A DNA stretch of 64,000 nucleotides from Hordeum vulgare subsp. vulgare (GCF_904849725.1 NC_058521.1:95404244-95468243); one strand, 5' to 3'; positions 21,391-33,581 are shown, numbered from the stretch's first letter. Program-made: numbers and translations. The notes: generated by a model from the sequence alone, not told the origin.

Positions 21391-22950
21391 GGTGGAAGGT
21401 GAAAGTGCATCTATACCATGGACTCACATTAGTCATGAAGAACTCGTATACTTATGGCGAAAGTTTTATTAGTAATCAAAACAAAATGCTAAACGCATAC
21501 TCCTAGGGGAAGGGTTGGTAGGTGTTAACCATCGCGCGGTCCCGACCGCAACACAAAGGATGACAATCAATAAATCAATTAAGCTCTGACTTCCTAACAT
21601 AGCGTTTCACCATACGTGCATGCTACGGGAATCACTAACTTCAACACAAGTATGTCTAGATTCACAACACCATACTAACATAACGCTAATATTACCAAAT
21701 CCATGTCTCAAAACTAATTGAGAGGAATCAAACTTCTCTTACTAATCAATGCACATGAATATGGAAGTTTTTATTGTATCCTCTTTGGATGCCTATCAAC
21801 TTTAGAACTACTTTCATAGCACAAGTCAAATACCAAGTTACTCGGAGAGAGCACTCTCAAAATGCTATAAGTGAAGATCGAGAGTTCTTATTTCTCCAAA
21901 ATATGACACCGCCGTGCTCTAAAAAGATCTAAGTGAAGCACTAGAGCAAAGTTTCCTAGCTCAAAAGATATAAGTGAAGCAGATGCGAGCTAAATTGCCT
22001 AACTCAAAAGATATAAGCGAAGCTCAATGAGTATTCTAGCAAATTCATGATGAGGGTATGTCTCTCACAAAAGGTGTGCATCAAGAATGATTGTGACACA
22101 ACAAAAAGAAAAGACTCCTATAATACACAATGCTCCAAGAAAAACACATATCATGTGGTGAATAAAAATATAGCTCCAAGTAACGTTACCGATGGATTGG
22201 AGACGAAAGAGGGTATGCCTTCCCGGGGCATCCCCAAGCTTAGCCTTTTTGGTGTCCTTGAATTTGGCTAGGGATGCCTTGGGCATCCCCAAGCTTGAGC
22301 CCTTTCCACTCTTTATCTCATCTTCCATGAGAACATCACCCAAAACTTGAAAACTTCACAACACAAAACTTAAACAAAAACTCGTGATATCATTAGCATG
22401 AGAAAACAAACCACCACCTCTTTAGGTACTATAGCAAACTTGATTTCTATTTATATTGGTGTTAGGTTACTGTATTCTCACTTTTCCATGGCTAGAACCC
22501 CCCCCCCCCCCCCCCGATACTATCCATAGTTTCATCAAAATAAGCAATCAACACAACAAAAACACAATCTGTCAAAAACAGACCAGTCTGTAGCAATATG
22601 TATACTTCGTATACTTCTGGTATCTCAAAAATTCTGAACAATTACGACAATTTGGGAACTTGGCATATCAACCAGCAGAAAAAAGAATCAACTCAAAATC
22701 TCTTCTGGATAAGAATGAAAAGTAATGTTGTGAGCAAAAAGTTTATGTCTTTTTTAGCATGATCAATCAACCATCACCGAAACTAGTCATAAAGGTTTTA
22801 CTTGGCTCAAACACAAAAAGAAAAAAACCACAATCATAACAGAATTATGATGTTGTGGACACAACAAAACAGAAAGCAAAAAGCAAAGATAAATTCATTG
22901 GGTTGCCTCCCAACAAGCGCCATTGTTTAACGCCCTTAGCTAGGCATAAG
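21391..22950 (-). mobile_element. Element A internal non-coding region, continued
   Basis: Resumes the sequence broken at 3761 and matches D at about 56354-57830. No protein is seen. It contains two PPT-like words (22228-22241, 22283-22296) and a run of 20 C (22498-22517). The stretch just left of the gag-protease stop (AATTCATTGGGTTGCCTCCC) is also shared with D. Confidence 0.75.
22498..22517 (+). repeat. Homopolymer C20
   Basis: Twenty consecutive C. The matching place in D (57386-57391) has six, so the run has expanded here or its length is a sequencing uncertainty. Confidence 0.85.
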
Positions 22951-22959
22951 GCGATAGAA

Positions 22960-25033
22960 TCACGTATCGTCGTCTTTGGTACTCAAACCATAAGTAGCCC
23001 TCATCATGGATTCATAAGGCAATATTATTTTCGTTCTAGGAAAATGTTCCATGCCCTTCTTTAATGGAAATTGAAATCTAATATTTCCTTCCTTCATATC
23101 GATGACAACACCAATAGTCCTTAGGAAAGGTCTACCAAGAATGATAGGACATGTCGGATTGCAATCAATATCAAGCACAATGAAATCTACGGGTACATAG
23201 TTCCTATTTGCAATAATAAGAACATCATTGATCCTTCCCATAGGTTTCTTAACAACAGAATCCGCAAGATGCAAATTAAGAGAGCACTCATCAATCTAAT
23301 TGAAGCCTGGAACATCACATAAAGACTTTGGAATACAGGAAACACGTGCACCCAAATTACACAAAGCATTGCATTCATAGTTTTTGATTTTGATTTTGAT
23401 AGTAGGTTCCCACTCATCATTAAGTGTTCTAGGAATAGAAACTTCCAACTCAAGTTTCTCTTCAAGAGATGTCATCATAACATCAACGATATGATCGGTA
23501 AAGGCTTCGTTTTGGCTATAAGCATGTGGAGAGTTTAGCATGGATTGCATCAGAGAAATACATTCCATAAAAGAGCAACTATCATAATTGAATTCCTTGA
23601 AATCCAAAGTAGTAATTTCATTACTACTCAAGTTTTGATATCTTCTACTCCACTTTCAATGCTTTTAGCATCAAGATAGATAGACTCCAAATCATTGGGG
23701 CGTTTCTCAACCAAAGTGGATTCATATCCAGCCCCATCATCATTAGATTTTACATTAGAAAACAAGGATTCAATGGGACTCACACCAAGCACTTTAAGAT
23801 CTTCGTGATTCTCATCACGAGAACACGCCTTTTTGAGCCATTCATGTCTAGCACGAATTTGGGTGGTTCTTTCTTTACTCTCATTCATGGAAACATGCAT
23901 AGCTTTCAAAGTTTCATCCATATTGATCTTGGGAGGAGCACATCTCACTTTCAAAGCATCAATGTCAAGAGACATTTTATCAACGCTCCTAGCCAAGTCA
24001 TCAATTTTGAGCAGTTTTTCTTCTATGGATGCATTGAAAATCTTTTGCGAGTTCGTAAACTCTTTAATATTACTCTCTAGATCAGAGGGTAATTTATTGT
24101 AATTTCCATGAGCATTGTTGTAGGAGTTGCCAAAGTTATTAGAGGGATTACTAGGAAAAGGCCTAGGTATATAGTTACCTCTAAAAGCATTGTTGTTGCC
24201 AATATTATTCCTACCAACAAAATTAACATCCAAGCTTTCATTGCTACTCTCAGTAAAGGAAGACAAGGGCATATCATTTGGATCTAAATGAGCACATTTA
24301 CTAGCAAACAATTTCATTAACTCATCCATCTTAGTACTCAATGAGTTAATTTCTTCTATAGCATTCACTTTTTAACTAGTAGGTGACCTTTCAGTGTGCC
24401 ATTGAGAATAGTTTGTCATGATATTGTCTAGGAGTTTTGTGGCTTCTCCTAACGTGATTTCCATGGAAGTTCCACCGGAGGCGGAATCCAAGATATTTCT
24501 AGAAGCAAAATTCAAACTAGCATAGAACATTTGTATAATCATCCAAAGACTCAAGCCATGAACGGGACAATTTCTAATCATCAATTTCATTCTCTCCCAA
24601 GATTGTGCAACATGTTCATGATCTAGTTGCTTAAAATTCATGATATCATTACGGAGAGAGATAATCTTAGTCGGTGGAAAATACTTGGATATATAAGCAT
24701 CTTTGCACTTATCCAAGAATCAATACTATTTTTGGGCAAAGATGAAAACCAAGTTTTTGCTCGATCTCGCAATGAGAATGGAAATAGCTCAAATTTAATC
24801 ACATCATTATCCACATCTTTCTTCTTTTGCATATCGCATAACTCAATGAAGGTATTAAGATGGGATGCGACATCTTCACTAGGAAGGCCAGAAAATTGCT
24901 CTTTCATAACAAGATTCAGCAAAGAAGTATTGATTTCATATGATTCCGCACTAGTGGCAGGAGAAATCAGAGTACTAATAAAATCATTATTATTAGTATT
25001 CGAGAGGTCACAAGGTTTTGTGTTTTTAGTCAT
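22960..25033 (-). pseudogene. Element A gag-protease polyprotein, broken
   Basis: Gag would form the particle and protease would process it. The ATG at 25033 (MTKNTKPCDL) opens a capsid-like region with FPFSLRDRAKTWFSSLP and HEHVAQSWERMKLMIRNCP. Asn-rich and Glu/Ser-rich linkers follow, then a retropepsin-like block (CNLGARVSCIPKSL, CPIILGRPFLRT) ending ATYGLSTKDDDT and a stop. The frame is broken near 24700 (shift), by a TAG at 24372-24374, by a shift near 23630, and by a stop at 23296-23298. The catalytic triplet reads NLG instead of D-S/T-G. D ends its ORF at the same point, so the lack of RT is a family trait. Confidence 0.85.
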
Positions 25034-25275
25034 GGTGACTTCAGCAAGCACACAAGCACACAAGCGAATCAAAAGCAAGCGAGAGAAAAGGGCGAACGAA
25101 AAAGGAAAATATTTTTTGTAATTTTTGTTTTTAGATGTGGGGGAGAGGAAAACCAGAGGCAAAAAAGGTAAATGCAAGAGATAAGTTTGCGACAGTTACT
25201 TGGATAAGCTTCACTTAGAACAATCCCCGGTGCCAGAAATTGACACGTTGAGGGAAGACTATTCTTGACTTGATG

Positions 25276-25293
25276 CTCCCCGGCAACGGCGCC
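25276..25293 (-). other. Element A primer binding site (tRNA-Asp type)
   Basis: The minus strand reads TGGCGCCGTTGCCGGGGA, complementary to the 3' end of plant tRNA-Asp as I recall it. It lies 12 bp inside the 5' LTR end. Confidence 0.8.
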
Positions 25294-25305
25294 AGAAATT
25301 CTTCT

Positions 25306-28300
25306 TGCTACCTGATAAGTCTCAAACGTATCTATAATTTTTTATGGTTTCACGTTCTTATCTTGTCTTCTTTGGTTGTTTTATGTACCTTTTATATATT
25401 TTTTGGGACTAACTTATTAATTCAGTGCCAAGTGCCAGTTCTTGTTTTTTTCGGGGTTTTGACTCTTTTCAGATCTGATTTTGGAACGGAGTCGAAACGG
25501 AAGAAAAAACCTGAAATGATTTTTTTCCGAACGAAAGAAGATCAGGGGACTTTTGGGCCAAGCCAGGTGGGCTCCAGGGAGCCCACAAGCCCCCACCACG
25601 CCACCAGGGGGAGGCGGTGGTGGGCAGGCTTGTGGCCTCCCTGGCCGCCCCCTGACCTAGGTCTTTGGCCTATAAATTCCCAAATATTCCGCACAAAATC
25701 AGGGGAGCCTCGAAAATACTTTTCCGCCGCCGCAAGCTTCCGTTCCACGAGATCTCATCTGGAGACCCTTCCCGGCACCCTTCCGGAGGGGACTTTGGAG
25801 TTGGAAGGCTTCTTCATCATCATCATCGCCCCTCCAATGACTCGTGAGTAGTTCACTTCAGACCTACGGGTCCGTAGTTAGTAGCTAGATGGCTTCTTCT
25901 CACTCTTGGATCTTCAATACAAAGTTCCCCACGATCTTCATGGAGATCTACCTGATGTAATCTTCTTTGGCGGTGTGTTTGTCGAGATCCGATGAATTAT
26001 GGATTTGTGATCCGATTATCTATGATATATATTTGAGTCTTTGCTGATTTCTTATATGCATAATTTCATATCCTTGTAAGTCTCTCTGAGTCTTGGGTTT
26101 TGTTTGGCCAACTAGATCTATGATTCTTGCAACGGGAGAAGTGCTTGGTTTTGGGTTCTATCATGTGGTGACCTTTCCCAGTGACAGTAGGGGCAGCAAG
26201 GCACACATCAAGTAGTTGCCATCAAGGGTAAAAAGATGGGGTTTTTATCATTGGTTTGAGATTATCCCTCTACATCATGTCATCTTGCTTAAGGCGTTAC
26301 TCTGTTCTTATGGACTTAATACACTAGATGCATGCTGGATAGCGGTCCACGTGTGGAGTAATAGTAGTAGATGTAGAAAGTATCGTCTACATGTTTCGGA
26401 CGTGATGCCTATAGAAACAATCATTGCATAGATATCGTCACGACTTTGCGCGGTTCTATCAATTGCTCAACAGTAATTTGTTCACCCATCGTCTACTTGC
26501 TTTAATGAGAGAAGCCACTAGTAAACACTACGGCCCCGTGGTCTATTCACATCCATCGTCTACACCTCCGCTTTTACTCTTCTTTGTTACTTTGTTGCTT
26601 TCAGTTCTCACTTGGCAAACAATCTATAAGGGATTGACAACCCCTTCATAACGTTGGGAGCAAGTTTTTGTGTTTGTGCAGGATCTTGAGATACTCCTCC
26701 ACTGGATTGATACCTTGGCTCTCAAACTGAGGGAAGTACTTACCACCGCTACGCTACATCACCCTTTACGCTTCGAGGGAACACCAACGCAAGGCTCCAA
26801 GTCCACGGGGGAAATCCTTTGCATACTTGCCTAGGAAGTCCCTTAAGGCGTAGCCGCGGCAGAAGGATCAAGCCAAGTATTCTCCTGTTGACGTGCCTAT
26901 TTCTGGCGCCATTGGAAGGTCTTTTATTGAAGTAGCACTACCTCTTGAGTTTGTGTTGGGTTTTCCCTTGAAGACGAAAGGGTGATGCAACATAGTAGCA
27001 GTAAGTATTTCCCTCAGTTTGAGAACCAAGGTATCAATCCAGTAGGAGTCTCAGGACAAGTGTCCAGAGTACCTGCACAAACACAAACAAGCTTTGCACC
27101 CAATGCTATAAAGGGGTTGTCAATCCCTTCAAGATTGATTGCATGGTGAGATCTGAAGGCAGAAAGTGCAACAAAGTAAAAGTGTAAGGCTGAAAATATG
27201 ATGTGAAGTAGACCCGGGGGCCATAGTGTTCACTAGAGGCTTCTCTCATGATAGCAAATATTACGGCGGGTGAACGAATTACTGTCGAGCAATTGATAGA
27301 ACCGCGCAAAGTCATGACGATACATAAGGCAATGATCATACATATAGGCATCACGTCTGAGACAAGTAGACCGATACTTTCTGCATCTATTACTATTACT
27401 CCACACATCGACCGATATCCAGCATGCATCTAGTGTATTGAGTTCATAAAAAACAGAGTAACGCTTTAAGCAAGATGACATGATGTAGAGGGATAAACTC
27501 ATGCAATAGATATAAACCCCATCTTTTTACCCTTGATGGCAACAACACGATGCGTGCCTCGCTACCCCTTAATAATTCGGTATGAAACCAAAACCAAGCA
27601 CTTCTTCCATTGCAAGAACTTTAGATCAAGTTGGCCCAACAAAACCCACAACTCGAAGAGAATTACAAGGATATGAAATCATGCATATAAGAGATCAAAA
27701 GAAACTCAAATAAGATTCATAGATAATCTTATCATAAATCCACAATTCATCGGATCTCGACAAACACACCGCAAAAGAGGATTACATCGGATAGATCTCC
27801 AAGAAGATCATGGAGAACTTTGTATTGAAGATTCAAGAGAGAGAAGAAGCCATCTAGCTACTAGCTATGGACCCGAAGGTCTATGGTGAACTACTCACGC
27901 ATCATCGCAGAGGCAATGGTCTTGATGAAGAAGCCCTCCGTGTCCGAATCCCCCCTCTGGCAGGGCACTAGAACGTGCCCCAGATGGGATCTTCCGGAGA
28001 CAAAAGCTTGCGGCGGCGGAAAAGTATTTTCGTGGCTCTCTCCCGTGGTTTCAGAATTTTCGGGGATTTATAGGCGGAAGAAGTAGGGCAAAGGAGCCAC
28101 GGGGGGCCCACAAGCCTGCTAGGCGCGGCCCCCCAGGCCGCGTCTAGGGGGCTTGTGGCCTCCCCCGAGACTCTTTGCCTTGGTTCCCAAGCTCCCTGTG
28201 TATCTTCTGTTCCGGAAAAAATATTTTCGGAGGTTTTATTCCGTTTGGACTCCGTTTGATATTCTCCTCTGAAAAAGGTCAAAAACACGGAAAATACAGG

Positions 28301-28429
28301 AACTGGCACTTGGCACTGAGTTAATAAGTTAGTCCCAAAAAAGATATAAAATGCATACAAAACATCCAAAGTTTGACAAGATAATAGCATGGAACCATAA
28401 AAAATTATAGATACGTTGGAGACGTATCA
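25306..28429 (-). repeat. Element A 5' LTR, split by solo LTR C
   Basis: LTR end TGCTACC lies at 25306-25312 and the remainder at 26943-28429, which on the minus strand starts TGATACGTCTCCAACGTATC at 28429. The rejoined length (about 1494 bp) equals the 3' LTR. A TATA-like CTATAAATC on the minus strand (28065-28073) could be the promoter core. Confidence 0.88.
25313..26937 (+). mobile_element. C: solo LTR, plus orientation
   Basis: 1625 bp with TG...CA ends (TGATAAGTCTC to GAAGTAGCA) and a perfect 5-bp duplication CTACC (25308-25312, 26938-26942). A TATA box (TATAAATT, 25671-25678) is visible. It resembles the LTRs of D and, like them, carries a PBS-like TGGCGCCATTGG (26904-26915) near its 3' end, although here part of the site is lost. 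A solo LTR arises by recombination between the two LTRs of a complete element. Confidence 0.88.
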
Positions 28430-29293
28430 ATACCAATCGAGTGGACCTCTTTGTCTAGTATCGTCAGGGGAAATGCATTGATCGGGTACTTACCTCGGGT
28501 ATGTTATATACCGCGAGTCGTGGATGACACGGAAGTTTCCCGGATCTCGTAGGTCCAGCGTACGACCTTTGCAGAGTGTAAAACTATTCAAATAGTCGTG
28601 TCCACGGTCAAGGACAGTTGGGTAATCCTGCTTAAACTACGTACAGTCGTTTCCGCATAAACCAAGTGTGTGTGAGTTGTGATGAAAGGAGTTGTTATGA
28701 AAGTAATGATATGACCAAGTTTGGTGACTTGGCATATAGGGTGAACCCAGATGGTTCAACCCTCGATGGATATGTTGATATCTGTAACCTGTTCTTCAAA
28801 AGTAATTCTTTAACTTGATGCATATTCATGATCATTCCACCACGATGAATTCCACCCAAGATGCATGTTATTGTTATCCTTCACTTTCCTTGTTCATATC
28901 ATGGCCTGTTTGTGAGTACATTCAACAGTACTCATTGGCTTGCCACTGGTTATATTATTGACCACACATGGAAGGACCAGAGTTTGGAGTTGAGTACGTC
29001 TTCGGAGACGCCTGTGCAAACTAGGATGCTTCTGAGTCGAAATGCCTGTCGATGTAGGCTTGATGGCATGGGCACCCGCTTAGCCCCTATGATTTCCGCT
29101 ATTAGTTGTATCAGTATGATTTGGCCTTAGGCCCAACCTTGTGAACTTGACCATTCGGTCATGAGATGTAATAATTCGGTAATTGGATGTAAGACTCTTT
29201 TATTCGGTATCTGTGTGTTCGGTGAGCATTGATCTCCGGGATCACTGAGCACGTTCATTCGACAATGTCAAGTCGTAAGTCGGGGTCCCCACA
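28430..29293 (+). repeat. G1 5' LTR, terminal piece
   Basis: Runs from the right edge of element A to GGGGTCCCCACA, the CA end of the LTR, four bases before the PBS. No gene is seen; the frame at 28861-29130 shows no domain. Confidence 0.8.
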
Positions 29294-29297
29294 GAGC

Positions 29298-29309
29298 TGG
29301 TATCAGAGC
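29298..29309 (+). other. G1 primer binding site (initiator tRNA-Met)
   Basis: TGGTATCAGAGC, the standard complement to the 3' end of plant initiator Met-tRNA, four bases after the LTR end. Confidence 0.93.
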
Positions 29310-29433
29310 CATCCTGACTATAGGATGCCTTAGGTAGCATGGACGAGAGCCGAGACGACTAGTGCACTTAGACCTTAACCTAAGATTCTGCACCCACTAA
29401 AAACTTTCTAACCCTCTCCTCTACACCTTGTAG

Positions 29434-30198
29434 ATGGCCACCGTACCTGAGATGCTTCTGGAGACGGGCTTTCCTCTACTTTTGAGTGATAGCCTCGAGA
29501 AGTGCCAAGTACGCCGCACGCCCATCTTCCTCTACCACGAGAACTGGGTCAACGCCAACACTAAGGAGTATCACCTGGACGTGATAGTGAAGGCAAACGA
29601 CTCCCCGACTAGCTGGTTCTTCGAAGGACCACAGATGGAGTTTCTGATGTTGGCAGTAGAGACCGCAGCATGAGAGGCACTCGTGCAACTCCACGACATC
29701 CTTCCCGAGATGGTTGATGAGCCAGCTACCCGTCACCTACCCTTTGTTAAGGATGGGATAGACGGGAGTTGGAGACTAAACCCATCTTCCGAGGACGGGA
29801 CGCCACTAAGGATTTAGACCTACTTTAGTCTCTCCTCCGACACTTTGACGCACCTTTTGATCAAGGAGTCAACAAAGATTTGCCAAGAGCTGTACCAAGT
29901 CAAGGATCTACTTCGCATGGAAAAGATGAAGAACCACAAGGTGAATAAGGAAGGAGCACCCGAAGGACCACCTGGCATCGCTTCCCAAGGAGGAATAACA
30001 CCGCTTCAGACCACTCCCCTTCAAAGTCGTCGCCTGACCGCGGAAGAGTCTACCGAACTCTTCGCTACCTCGCCACCCAAGAGACGGCGTGACGGACCAC
30101 TTCCTTGTCCTACTCCTTCAAAGAAAGGAAGCACTGATGAAGATGAAGACGAAGATCACGTAGATTCCGCCTATGAGACCGTGCAGTCTACCGCTTAG
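29434..30198 (+). pseudogene. G1 upstream ORF (before gag), unknown function, two stops
   Basis: From ATG 29434 a single frame runs to TAG 30196-30198, interrupted only by TGA (29671-29673) and a TAG near 29815. It would have been about 254 residues. The N-terminal part (FLYHENWVNANTKEYHLDV, WFFEGPQMEF) looks folded. The C-terminal part is polar, with a basic SPPKRRRDG cluster followed by an acidic DEDEDED run, suggesting a nuclear-localisation-like tail (inference). It sits between the PBS and gag, where most chromoviruses have only leader. I do not recognise the family. It could be a captured or lineage-specific ORF. Confidence 0.6.
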
Positions 30199-30485
30199 TA
30201 TTAGTGACGTAGGCAATTAGGAGTTACTCCCCGAGCCTAGGAGTTCATGTATCGGTTCATGTGAACCAAGAGTATTGTGTAAGCATGTTGGATGCAAGTC
30301 GCATTCTGCCTTAGGTAGCTTGTGAGCGACTACATCGCTTGTTTTAATCTAATCCATTAGCTCTTTCAAAGCCATTGCCTTAAAAATTTCACACTAGCAC
30401 AACACCAGACCCCCTCTTTACTAGAGCATCATCCCTCATGATTTCGGCCGGTTCGGAAAATTGACATGTCTACTCCCCTGACAGG

Positions 30486-31650
30486 ATGGTGAATGCTACT
30501 CGCAACAGCACCTTCGGCAACCCCGGCTCTGCCTCTTTAGGTCAGCAGCAGGGAACCGAAGGGGAAGCTCAAGCTGGAGATCACCACAAGCAGCAAGACG
30601 ATGTTCCACCGCCACCGCGTCCTCCCGAAAGCTTGACTATGGCTCAGTTCCTTCAAACTATTTGAGAGGAACATCAAGCCAACAATGCTGCTATTCAGCA
30701 GCTGGCTCAAGCCTTGGTGAACAACCCGCCCCAAAACGGGAATGGCAATGGTTGCTCTACTCTCTCTAATTTCATGCGAACTACGCCACCCATATTCACG
30801 GAGATGACTGAACCATTGGATGCCGATGACCGGATCTGTACTATCGAAGACTTCCTCGTGCTGGTCAAATGCACTGAGGATCGTGAGAAAGTGCTTTATG
30901 CTTCTCACTGTCTCGGAGGCACAACCAGAGCTTGGTGGGATGGATTTCAGATCATGCGAGCAGAGCAAGTCATCACTTGGGTTGTGTTCAAAGATTGAGT
31001 CCGCGCTCCTCACATTCCTCCTGGAATGATGACCATTAAGAAGCAGGAATTTCATGCCTTAAGGCAAGGCAGTGGATCCATCAAGGAGTATTTGCAGAAG
31101 TTCAACCTCTTGTCAAGATATGCACCAGAAGAGGTCAACACTAAGGACGCCAAAGTGGAACGCTTTGTGGAAGGACTACAACAGTCACTCCAGTATCAGC
31201 TCGTTGTTTGTGAATGTCGGATCTTCAGCGATCTGGTTAATAAGGCCCTTATGTTGGAGGATAAGCGTCGTGCTATGGAGGACACCTGTAAGCACAAGCT
31301 ACTGGGTAGTGGAGGACTGAGTAACCCGAAGCCACGCCCATGGCAGTCAGCACCAGCAAGACCCAGCTATGAACAGCAGTAGTACAAGACTCCAACATTC
31401 CGCTAGAACTACCAGCCTCAGCAGCAAGTCAACACCAAGCCAGCAATCAATCCACCGAACAACAGTGGAGTCAAGACCAATCTTCTAGCACAAGGTACCT
31501 GTCTTGGATGTGGACAGACATGGCACTATTCCAAGCAGTGTCCCAACAAGAATCCTGACGCACCGCTCCTCAATGCGCCAAATCAAGGCCAAGGAGCACC
31601 AGGCAGGAACCAAGCTCCCTGCAATCAGCAATATCACAGTAGGGGCGGAT
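30486..31650 (+). pseudogene. G1 gag, broken
   Basis: ATG at 30486. Pro-rich N-terminus (DDVPPPPRPPES), then the gag core (MRTTPPIFTEMTEPLDADD, GGTTRAWWDGF, RQGSGSIKEYLQKFNLLSRY) and a zinc knuckle CLGCGQTWHYSKQC (31500-31541, CX2CX4HX4C). It packages RNA in the cytoplasm. Frame 0 is interrupted at 30663-30665 (TGA), 30996-30998 (TGA), 31380-31382 (TAG) and 31404-31406 (TAG). A frameshift near 31650 separates it from protease. Confidence 0.85.
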
Positions 31651-32262
31651 TAATCATATCTCCGCAGAAGAGGCACAGGAAGACCCGGACTACATTCTGG
31701 GAACGTTCCTCGTCAACTCCACGCCAGCAACAGTATTGTTTGATTGTGGTGCTTCGCATTCTTTTCTTACACAAAGATTTGCGGAAAAATGTGGTTTGAA
31801 ACCTACTCTGCTTCGCGGGCAAATGGCAGTTCAAACCCCGGGAGCAGTGTTGAGGACCAACCTAGGATGTAGGGAGGTCGGGATAGTTATCAATGGGACA
31901 AGCATCTCAGCGAATCTCATTGTGCTTAAGTCGCAAGGCCTAGAAGTAATTGTAGGCATGGATTGGTTGGCCAAGCATCAAAGCATCTTGGACCGTGCCA
32001 ACAGGGCCATTACCATGATAAGTGACCAAGGGGTCAAAGTCAAGTATGTCTATGAACCAGTACCCGCTCGAGTACCACGGGTCAATAGCCTGTGAGAGGT
32101 AGAACTCGATCGAGTGCCAATAGTCTGTGAGTACCCCGACTTCTTTCCAGATGAGCTACCAGGAATGCCTCCTGACCGAGACATTGAGTTCATCATTGAG
32201 CTCATGCCCGGATCAAGGCATATCTATAAGAAGCTTTACAGAATGGGATCCGAAGAGCTAGC
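31651..32262 (+). pseudogene. G1 pol, part 1: protease and start of RT
   Basis: Retropepsin-like block: LFDCGASHSFL (catalytic D, with C in place of S/T) near 31740, then VIVGMDWLAKH and the RANRAI block. A TGA (32093-32095) is followed by the typical linker to RT (VCEYPDFFPDELPGMPPDRD). The reading is cut at 32262 by G3 and resumes at 42615 with the duplicated CTAGC. Confidence 0.85.
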
Positions 32263-33567
32263 TGATGACCCACATGTATAAGGGATCTATCGTAGTCCTT
32301 TCGATAAGTAAGTGTGTCGAACCCAACGAGGAGCAGAAGGAAATGACAAGTGGTTTTCAGCAAGGTATTGGGAATTTCTGTCAAGCTAGTTTTCATCATG
32401 TTCATATCATTCGCGTTCGCTACTTTGATGGTTTGATATGTGGGTGGACCAGTGCTTGGGTGCTGTCCTTACTTGGACAAACATCCCCCTTATGATTAAC
32501 CCCTCTCGCAAGTATCCGCAATTATGAAAGAAGAACTAAGACAAAGTCTAACCATAGCATTAAACTGGTGGATCCAAATCAGCCCCTTGCGAAGCAACGC
32601 ATAAACTAGGGTTTAAGCTTCTGTCACTCTAGCCCCCCATCATCTACTTATTACTTCCCAATACCTTCCTCTAGGCCCAAATAATGGTGAAGTGTCATGT
32701 AGTCGACGTTCACATAACACCACTAGAGGAAAGACAACATACAACACATCAAAATATCGAACGAATACCAAATTCACATGACTACTTATAGCAAGACTTA
32801 TCCCATGTCCTCAGGAACAAACGTAACTATTCACAAAGCATAATTATGTTCGTGATCAGAGAGGTATTGAATAGCATTAAGGATCTGAACATATGATCTT
32901 CCACCAAGTAATCCAACTAGCATCAACTACAAGGAGTAATTAATACTACTGGCAACCTTACAAGTACCAATCTGAGTCGCGAGATGGAGATTGGGTACAA
33001 GAGATGAACTAGGGTTTGGAGATGCGATGGTGCTGATGAAGTTGTTGATGGAGATGAGTCCCCTACGATGAGAGGAGTGTTGGTGATGACGATGGCGACG
33101 ATTTCCCCGTCCGGGAGGGAAGTTTCCCTGGCAGGACGTCCCTGCGGGAGCTCTACATGGTTCTGCTCAAGTTCCGCCTCGTGGCGGCGGCGTTCCTTCC
33201 TGAAAGTTCTCTCTTGATTTTTTCTGGGACGAAAGAGGTTATATGGAGTTGGAGATGAAGTCGGAGGAGCCACATGGGCCCCATGAGCCTGCTAAGCGCG
33301 CCCTAGGAGGGCGCCTACAGGGCTTGTGGTCACTGGCTGCGTATCTTCAGTTGATTCTTTCTCTGATATTTTTTATATATTCAATAAAAAATCCTCGTAA
33401 GTTTCCAGGTCATTCCAAGAACTTCTATTTCTTCACAAAAACAACACCATGGCAGTTCTGCTGAAAACATCGACAGTCCGGGTTAGTTTCATTCAAATCA
33501 TGCAAAAATTAGAGTCCAAAACAAGGGCAAAAGAATTTGGAAAAGTAGATATGTTGGAGATGTATCA
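32263..33567 (-). repeat. G3 3' LTR (with internal deletion)
   Basis: Minus strand starts TGATACATCTCCAACATATC at 33567 and ends GTGGGTCATCA at 32263. It is 1305 bp, against 1477 bp for the other LTR: about 170 bp present at 41244-41415 is missing at about 32370. Confidence 0.9.
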
Positions 33568-33581
33568 ACTCCCCCAAGCTT
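33568..33581 (-). other. G3 polypurine tract
   Basis: Minus strand AAGCTTGGGGGAGT directly against the LTR start. Confidence 0.8.

Larger units (their letters stand above)
1049..28429 (-). mobile_element. Element A: minus-strand gag-protease LTR retrotransposon (non-autonomous type), interrupted
   Basis: Two LTRs of about 1.49 kb in the same minus orientation (1049-2541; 25306-25312 plus 26943-28429) flank an internal region with a PPT beside the left LTR and a tRNA-Asp-type PBS beside the right one. The only coding region is a broken gag-protease ORF (22960-25033). CACTA-O (3762-21387) and solo LTR C (25313-26937) are inserted in it. Bases next to the outer ends are GTTCC (1044-1048) and ATACC (28430-28434), so the TSD is at best degraded. 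Style resembles Triticeae families such as Sabrina; the name is a guess. Confidence 0.88.

Noticed and set aside
24627..25121. 164-codon plus-strand frame
   Set aside because: Shadow of the A gag region, which aligns on the minus strand with D.
26904..26937. Element C as a truncated full element (LTR plus PBS)
   Set aside because: The PBS-like word lies inside the TG...CA boundaries, the CTACC duplication flanks exactly those boundaries, and D shows the same embedded site, so C is a solo LTR.
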